From Bacillota bacterium (lineage in GTDB: Bacteria; Bacillota; Sulfobacillia; Sulfobacillales; Sulfobacillaceae), in contig JAIMBD010000004.1 in assembly GCA_023511625.1 (NCBI GenBank), forward strand, positions 81,726-145,725: 64,000 bases of DNA, read 5' to 3'. The first letter of the stretch is position 1, and every line of letters begins with the position of its first letter. The position numbers and the translations under genes are program-made. The notes below the pieces were generated by a model that worked only from the letters and a program-made list of their open reading frames with translations, was not told the origin of the DNA and ran no database searches. Below, one piece after another: positions 59,311 through 64,000 of the stretch.

Positions 59311-60900
59311 CTATGACGAACTTGGCGCGTGCTGCGCCACCCACTGGGCGGTGGCGGCCACCGTCTCCGCATAGGCCGCCATCGTGAGCGAATTGCCCGC
59401 CCCCGGGTCGGGCACGGCATCCGGCGCGCTCAGGAGCGGCTGCGCCTGCTCCCAGGTCATGCCCGGCTCGTACCCCACGCGCTCCATGTTGCCGAGGCCG
59501 CCGTAGTACTCGGCCGCGGCCAGCTCCCAGGAGCCGGTCTGGGCGTAATTTTCCGCTAGCAATTCCGCCCCCAGGATCAGGTTTTCCTGCGGGTTCTGCC
59601 GCGCGCCCGGATACCAGCCGGGGAGGCCGCGGGCCGTGTCCGGCTCCAGCTGCATGAGGCCGTACGCCCCGGCCAGGCCGTCTTGGCCGGCGAATTGGTC
59701 GCCGTGGCTCTCGACCAGCATCTCCGCGGCGATCCAGTTGGCGGGCACGCCGGTTTGTTGGCTGGCGATCTGGATCTCCGGCCACCATTCGTCGAGCGCC
59801 TGCTGGTCCGAGACGCGCTGGACGTACCCCGTTCCACCCGTCCCGCCGGAGCTCTGGGGCGGCCAGTGGATGGTGTCCATGACACCGTTGGCCCACTCGG
59901 CGCTGATCAAGGTGAGCCGGTTGGGGCCCGAAAGCGCCGCCTGCGCCCCCCACACCGTCCCGCCGGGCCACACCGGGATGGCGGAGTCGGCCGTCGACAG
60001 GCGAAAGGGAACGTGCTGGCCTCGGGCGGTGGTGCCCCACACCTGGATCGGCGGGGCGAGGTCGGTGTAGGTGAGCCAGTGGTACTCCGTGTGGCAGCCA
60101 TTCTTGTCGCACACCGTCGTCGGCGGCTGCCACTGGTGGGCCCCGGTGGCTCCCACCGGGGCCGCCGCCACCGCGAACACCCACTCCGGCTGGTTCCCGG
60201 GATCCTCCCATTGTCCGGTCTTTCCGTTCCAGGGCGCGAGCGCCCACGCGCCGAGCTGGGGGCCCGCGTCGTACTGCTGGATGAGGGCCTGGATCCGGCC
60301 GGCGTAGTCGCTGGCCGAATGCCACCCCGGCGGCGCCTGGACGGCCTGGTGGAAGGCGTCGAGCGCCTGCTGCCAGTACGGCTGCGCCAGGTAGCGCCCG
60401 AGCGCCTGGAGCCCGGTTTGGACATTCCAGGCGGTGTCGTGCGGGTCCTGCCCGGCCGGGACCAGGCCGCTCCGCGACCCGATCCCCACCAGCCCGTAGC
60501 CGGTGCCGAGCGTGGCGACCCCCGGATAAAAGTCCGCGCAGGGGCCGCCGGTGGTCAGGCCGTTGCCGCAGTAATACCGGTCGTTGAGCGCCTGGCCTCC
60601 GGAGGCCTGCTCAATGGCCGCCAGGGCCACCACGTTGGGCACGCCGTCCCGGAGGCCTGCGGCCGTGGCCAGGCCCAGCCACTCGGCGGGCCGGGACATG
60701 GGCGTGGCGATGGCCGGGGCCGCGCCGGACCCGAAGAAGCCCGCGATCCAGCCGCCAATGCCCGCGACCAGGACCGCCACCGCGATGACCGCCACCAGCA
60801 CCAACAGCAAGGGGGCGAGGCATCCCGCCCCGCCCCCGATCAGCCACCACAGGAGCCGCCGCCGCCCTTCGGCCTGGGCGGCCTCCCAAAGGTCGTCCAT
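59311..60900 (-). CDS. VirB1-like lytic transglycosylase of the T4SS
   Basis: A 529-residue protein with one N-terminal membrane helix (LAPLLLVLVAVIAVAVLVAGI). An N-terminal lysozyme-like half (VVALAAIEQASGGQAL...CADFYPGVATLGTGYG) is followed by a C-terminal SLT domain (WIAAEMLVESHGDQFAG...AYGLMQLEPDTARGL) with catalytic Glu in VESHGD and the motif AYYGGLGNMERV. It opens the wall for the conjugation channel. Its ATG lies directly after virB4 and shares its operon. Two muralytic-type domains in one chain is common in Gram-positive ICEs. Confidence 0.85.
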   Translation of the reverse strand: MDDLWEAAQAEGRRRLLWWLIGGGAGCLAPLLLVLVAVIAVAVLVAGIGGWIAGFFGSGAAPAIATPMSRPAEWLGLATAAGLRDGVPNVVALAAIEQASGGQALNDRYYCGNGLTTGGPCADFYPGVATLGTGYGLVGIGSRSGLVPAGQDPHDTAWNVQTGLQALGRYLAQPYWQQALDAFHQAVQAPPGWHSASDYAGRIQALIQQYDAGPQLGAWALAPWNGKTGQWEDPGNQPEWVFAVAAAPVGATGAHQWQPPTTVCDKNGCHTEYHWLTYTDLAPPIQVWGTTARGQHVPFRLSTADSAIPVWPGGTVWGAQAALSGPNRLTLISAEWANGVMDTIHWPPQSSGGTGGTGYVQRVSDQQALDEWWPEIQIASQQTGVPANWIAAEMLVESHGDQFAGQDGLAGAYGLMQLEPDTARGLPGWYPGARQNPQENLILGAELLAENYAQTGSWELAAAEYYGGLGNMERVGYEPGMTWEQAQPLLSAPDAVPDPGAGNSLTMAAYAETVAATAQWVAQHAPSSS

Positions 60901-60901
60901 C

Positions 60902-62701
60902 CTACCCGCCTCCCCGGCCGTAGAGGTAGGCCGCCTCGTGGGGGGCGGTGTCGATGGTCACCCAGGCCCGCTGGTTGCCGGCGATGAGGAGACCCTCGCC
61001 GACGCGGGCGTTCGCCAGGCGGTCCTGCTCCGCGTCCGAGAGTTGGAACAGTTCGGTCAAGGCCTGCAAGTCCTTGCCACCCTGGCGCAACAGCAGGGTG
61101 AAGGCCGCGTTGCTCAGCACCTGCTCCCCGTCGCCCCGGACGGCGGGGGCCAAGAAGTCGACGACGTTTTGGGTCGCGACCATGAACGAGCCGCCATACT
61201 TCCGGATGCGCTTCGACAGGCTTTTCATGAATTTCAGCGCTTCCGGGGCCCGGGGGTCGATCAGCATCCACGCCTCGTCCACGACCAGGAGTTTGCGCTC
61301 GGAACGGTCGGCCCGCACCAAATCCCACAAATAGCCGAGGACGTTGAGGTACTGCGCCCGCCGAACCTGATCGGGAGCATCCTGCAGGTCGTGGATGTCG
61401 ATCACGACAAAATTCGCGTCCCGCGTCGGCGGCACGGTCGACGGTCCCGCCCAGAGGTCGGCCAGCACGCCCTCCCCGGCTGTCCGGAGCAGCGCGGCCA
61501 GCGTCTCCCACTCCGTTCCGGACTGCCCGCGGCAGTAGGCGTACACGTCGCCGACGTGCGGCCACGCCTCCGGCCCCAGCCGGGCCAGGGCCTCCGGCGG
61601 CGCGTCGAGCGCGATGCCCCGCGCCCGGTAGGCCGCCTCGACGGCCTGCTCCAAGAGTGCCCGCTGCATCGGCGTGAGGTCCGGCGCGTACGTGCGGAAG
61701 AAGTCCAGCACGCGCTGGATGTGGGTGTGCAGCCCGCTTCCGGCCGCCCCCTCGTCATCCAGGTCCGGCGGCAAGTCCGGGGCCTGCAAGGGGTTGATGC
61801 GCGTGTGGCCCCCGGCGGCGTTGATCCAGGTCCCGGAGACCGCCCGGCAGAGGGGGCGGTACTCCCGCTCGGGGTCGATCACGAACACCTTCGCCCCCAT
61901 GGCCCATTCCCGAAGCATCATGAGCTTCGTCGCATGGCTCTTGCCGCCGCCGGGCGGGCTCAGGATGGCGAAGTTCTTGTTGGTGATGCCGGCATCCGGC
62001 GGGGGATTCCACCGGTTGATGAGCACGATGCCGCCGTCCGTATCATGGCCCAGGACGATGCCGCTGCCGTGATTGATGCCGCCCGCCCCGAACGGCCAGC
62101 CCGCGGCAATGGTGGCGACGGGCCACAGGTGGTCGCCGCGCAGGGGCGCCGGCCACAGCCCAAACGGCCCGGAGGCCCGCAGGCCCGCCTCCTGCAGGTA
62201 GACCAAGGGCCGGACCCGCATGCCCTGCGCCGCCAGCTGCCCGACCAGGCGCTTGGCCCGGCGCTGGCCGGTCTCGGCGTCCGGCGCCGCCACGACCAGG
62301 TAGACTCCCACCTGGAACACGGCCTGCTGTTCCGCGTCAATCTGCCGGAGGAGCGCCTGGGCATCGTCCAATTCCCGCTGGAGCCGCTGCAGGGTCAGGG
62401 CCGGGGTCTTCCCTAGCGCGAGTTGCCCTTGGACGGCTCCAATCCGCCGGTTGAGGGCCTGCACCAGCTCGTACGCGTCCTGGGGGATGGCATGCAGCGC
62501 GAACGTTACGCCCGGCAGATTCGCCGCTTTGCTGAGCCAGCCATCGTCCACCGTGGGCGGAAAGGCCTGAATCGCATACACCGCCCGCCACTCGGCCCCG
62601 GCCAGGAGGTCTTTGGGCCGGAAGTCCAACGCCTCCGGCGCGAACAGGTTGGCCAGGGCGTTGGCGGTGGGGACGGAGGCCGGCGGTTTAGCCTTCGCCA
62701 T
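60902..62701 (-). CDS. virB4: VirB4-family T4SS ATPase
   Basis: A 599-residue ATPase that powers the conjugation channel. Walker A is SPPGGGKSH (about residues 248-256), Walker B is LLVVDEAWMLID, and the C-terminal arginine/glutamine-finger region includes ATQNVVDFLA. The first 230 residues are a shortened VirB4 N-domain. ATG at 62701 has AAAGGAGGG upstream. It overlaps by 14 bases the PrgI-type gene, which itself carries a VirB4-N-like part, so the two may form one functional unit. Confidence 0.93.
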   Translation of the reverse strand: MAKAKPPASVPTANALANLFAPEALDFRPKDLLAGAEWRAVYAIQAFPPTVDDGWLSKAANLPGVTFALHAIPQDAYELVQALNRRIGAVQGQLALGKTPALTLQRLQRELDDAQALLRQIDAEQQAVFQVGVYLVVAAPDAETGQRRAKRLVGQLAAQGMRVRPLVYLQEAGLRASGPFGLWPAPLRGDHLWPVATIAAGWPFGAGGINHGSGIVLGHDTDGGIVLINRWNPPPDAGITNKNFAILSPPGGGKSHATKLMMLREWAMGAKVFVIDPEREYRPLCRAVSGTWINAAGGHTRINPLQAPDLPPDLDDEGAAGSGLHTHIQRVLDFFRTYAPDLTPMQRALLEQAVEAAYRARGIALDAPPEALARLGPEAWPHVGDVYAYCRGQSGTEWETLAALLRTAGEGVLADLWAGPSTVPPTRDANFVVIDIHDLQDAPDQVRRAQYLNVLGYLWDLVRADRSERKLLVVDEAWMLIDPRAPEALKFMKSLSKRIRKYGGSFMVATQNVVDFLAPAVRGDGEQVLSNAAFTLLLRQGGKDLQALTELFQLSDAEQDRLANARVGEGLLIAGNQRAWVTIDTAPHEAAYLYGRGGG

Positions 62702-63755
62702 CGGTGACTCCCTCCTTTCCCTTGCGGTAGATGGGGGTCGGCCGCGGAAAGCCGTCCGGGACCGCCTCCACCGCCGCCTCGCTCGCGTGGAACAGCAAAA
62801 ACAAGAGCTCGCGCCAGTCGGCGTCCGACAGCGCGTCGGCCCGAAACCCGCGAATCCGGCCCAAGTCGTCCAACAGCCCCCGGATCGCAGTCCGATGCTC
62901 CGCGACGGCATCCTTTCCCTGCCCCACCAGGAGCAGGTAGTACCGCCGCTCGACGGTCTCCCCCGCCTGCACGAGGCCCCGGACCCACCGCGCGTACTCC
63001 CCGAGCGCCTGCCGGCGGGGGCCGGCGGCCTCGGCGTGGAGCCGGTCCAGGTGGCCGAGGTAGGCGTCCAGGTCCACGGGCCGGTACACGCTCACAATCT
63101 GCCACGGCACCGTGAGGCCGTTGAGCGCGGCCTGGAACCCCTGAATCGCAGTCGCGCGTTCTCGGTCGCTTTTGAGCGCCAGCGAAAACGGCGCGATTTT
63201 CACGCCCGCCACCACCGCCCCGTCCGGGCGGACCAGGCAGCCGTCGCGCAGGTCGCGGATGGGGAGCCAGGCCTGCGCGGCCAGCTGGGCGGCGGTCGGT
63301 TGGGTTTTGGCGTTCCGCGGCCCCTTCGCCAGAATCCGGGGCCGCCAGGTGGGCATCGGCATCCCTCCCGATGTTCCGTAAACACGCCGCGCCCCCGACC
63401 CTTCGGTCAGGGGAGCGCCGTTGACGATGGTGAAAATGTTGACGTCGTCCCAGTCGCCCCGCCGCCAGTCGTAGACCCACCGTTGGGGCTGGCGGTAGTA
63501 GTGCCACGCCGCGGTCAGGCGGCGGTAGAGCGGCGGCTCGTTCGGCGGGGGAATGGCGAGCCCCACGCCGAGGCCTCCGGGGAGGAGGAACGCCACCACC
63601 CGCAGCGGCCACGGCAGCCCGACCAGCCCCGCTCCGAAAAACAGCGCCCCGCCCAGCACCAGGCCGGCCACGGCCAGCCCGACCTGGGTCCAGTTCCACC
63701 CGGGAAAGAGCTCGTAGCCCCGGGTGATGGGCTTGGGAATGAGATACCGGGCCAT
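62688..63755 (-). CDS. PrgI-family membrane protein with a VirB4-N-like domain
   Basis: A 355-residue protein. The first 75 residues carry two membrane helices (VGLAVAGLVLGGALFFGAGL and PLRVVAFLLPGGLGVGLAI), like PrgI/TcpE proteins that accompany VirB4 in Gram-positive T4SS. From about residue 165 it reads like the N-terminal domain of VirB4 or TraC (LRDGCLVRPDGAVVAGVKIAPFSLALKSD...LVQAGETVERRYYLLLVG). It is therefore a PrgI-VirB4N fusion preceding a VirB4 with a short N-domain. GAGGAGG lies upstream of the ATG. Confidence 0.8.
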   Translation of the reverse strand: MARYLIPKPITRGYELFPGWNWTQVGLAVAGLVLGGALFFGAGLVGLPWPLRVVAFLLPGGLGVGLAIPPPNEPPLYRRLTAAWHYYRQPQRWVYDWRRGDWDDVNIFTIVNGAPLTEGSGARRVYGTSGGMPMPTWRPRILAKGPRNAKTQPTAAQLAAQAWLPIRDLRDGCLVRPDGAVVAGVKIAPFSLALKSDRERATAIQGFQAALNGLTVPWQIVSVYRPVDLDAYLGHLDRLHAEAAGPRRQALGEYARWVRGLVQAGETVERRYYLLLVGQGKDAVAEHRTAIRGLLDDLGRIRGFRADALSDADWRELLFLLFHASEAAVEAVPDGFPRPTPIYRKGKEGVTDGEG

Positions 63756-64000
63756 TAGCGTTCCGCCTCCTCGACCGCCCGCGTATCCTCGGCGATTCGC
63801 GGAAAATGGCGAGACAATCGGCGCGCGGAATCCGAGGCGCCCGGCGCCCCGCGCGGGATGTTTTCCCGCAACATCCGCCAATCGCTCGTCTTCAGGCGCT
63901 TCGGCAACGGGCAGTTTTCGGGCGTCTGGGGCGCGCTTTCGGCGCCACAATAGGGACACCGCACCATGCCTCCGTACCGTTCGCGGGCCCAGGCCCAATC
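63755..64000 (-). CDS. Small zinc-ribbon protein, possibly continuing beyond the window
   Basis: From ATG at 63967 a 70-residue protein starts MVRCPYCGAES (half of a zinc ribbon) and ends EDTRAVEEAER, its stop overlapping the next start by one base (TAATG). The frame stays open to the window edge (DWAWARERYGG before the Met), so the gene may start outside. The GGAGG before the ATG is very close, which leaves the start unsettled. Function unknown; likely a T4SS accessory protein. Confidence 0.5.
   Translation of the reverse strand, partial: DWAWARERYGGMVRCPYCGAESAPQTPENCPLPKRLKTSDWRMLRENIPRGAPGASDSARRLSRHFPRIAEDTRAVEEAER

Larger units (their letters stand above)
44021..64000. mobile_element. 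Integrative and conjugative element, left part
   Basis: The left end is the tRNA-Arg 3' fragment. Inside follow the integrase, a HEPN cassette, ParB-like, TOPRIM and resolvase genes, surface proteins, and type IV secretion genes (VirB1-like, VirB4, PrgI-type). All genes from 44.1 kb on read toward the integrase end. Relaxase, VirD4-type coupling protein, VirB6 and the right end are not in the window, so the element is longer than 20 kb. Confidence 0.85.

Noticed and set aside
1..64000. CRISPR array
   Set aside because: No regularly spaced short direct repeats and no cas genes were seen. The three 125-145-bp repeats are kilobases apart.

Overview
The window comes from a GC-rich, spore-forming member of the Bacillota (Firmicutes). 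It carries spoIVFA/spoIVFB, the sporulation protease lonB, strong AGGAGG ribosome sites, frequent GTG/TTG starts and TTGACA/TATAAT promoters. The first 28 kb follow, on the minus strand, the same gene order as the Bacillus subtilis chromosome from tig to rpmA (tig, clpX, lonB, lonA, engB, valS, folC, maf, radC, mreBCD, minCD, spoIVFA/FB, rplU, prp, rpmA). Insertions or substitutions relative to that order are clpP, an amidohydrolase, groES, rodA, a PAP2 phosphatase, minE and an RNase E/G gene. The hem operon is missing. I cannot name the genus from sequence alone; a thermophilic lineage near Sulfobacillus, Thermaerobacter or Symbiobacterium is a guess.

Regions: 1-16.5 kb holds ribosomal proteins, sporulation membrane proteolysis, the Min and Mre shape and division systems, folate and valyl-tRNA genes. 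16.7-27.7 kb holds protein quality control (Lon, LonB, ClpX, ClpP, trigger factor). 27.7-28.1 kb holds four tRNA genes (His, Arg, Leu, Gly). 28.7-33.7 kb is a decaying accessory stretch with two frameshifted genes, a BNR lipoprotein and a small J-domain/B-box protein. 33.7-37.5 kb is an apparent surface-fibre module: a LuxR regulator, a perfect 36-bp palindrome, two related TasA/camelysin-like secreted proteins and a SipW-type signal peptidase fused to what looks like a DUF5305 domain. 38-44 kb is a patchwork of element scars: integrase fragments, a decayed MntA/HepT pair, an alcohol dehydrogenase fragment, an MFS transporter with a SnoaL-like partner, and a DUF4258/YgiT toxin-antitoxin pair.

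From 44,021 to the window edge lies an integrative and conjugative element (ICE). Its left boundary is a 49-bp 3' fragment of a tRNA-Arg(UCU) gene, followed outward by what looks like that tRNA's own terminator. A tyrosine recombinase lies just inside. Then come a three-gene HEPN cassette that may be a defence system, ParB-like proteins, a RelE-like toxin, a TOPRIM protein, a serine resolvase, a block of large cell-surface proteins (52-57.6 kb), a membrane-anchored ParA/TadZ-like ATPase, and type IV secretion genes (VirB1-like transglycosylase, VirB4 ATPase, PrgI-type protein). The relaxase, coupling protein and right attachment site are not in the window.

A roughly 125-145-bp sequence holding the leader and 5' end of an integrase gene occurs three times (38.3, 42.6 and 45.5 kb), marking repeated integration events.
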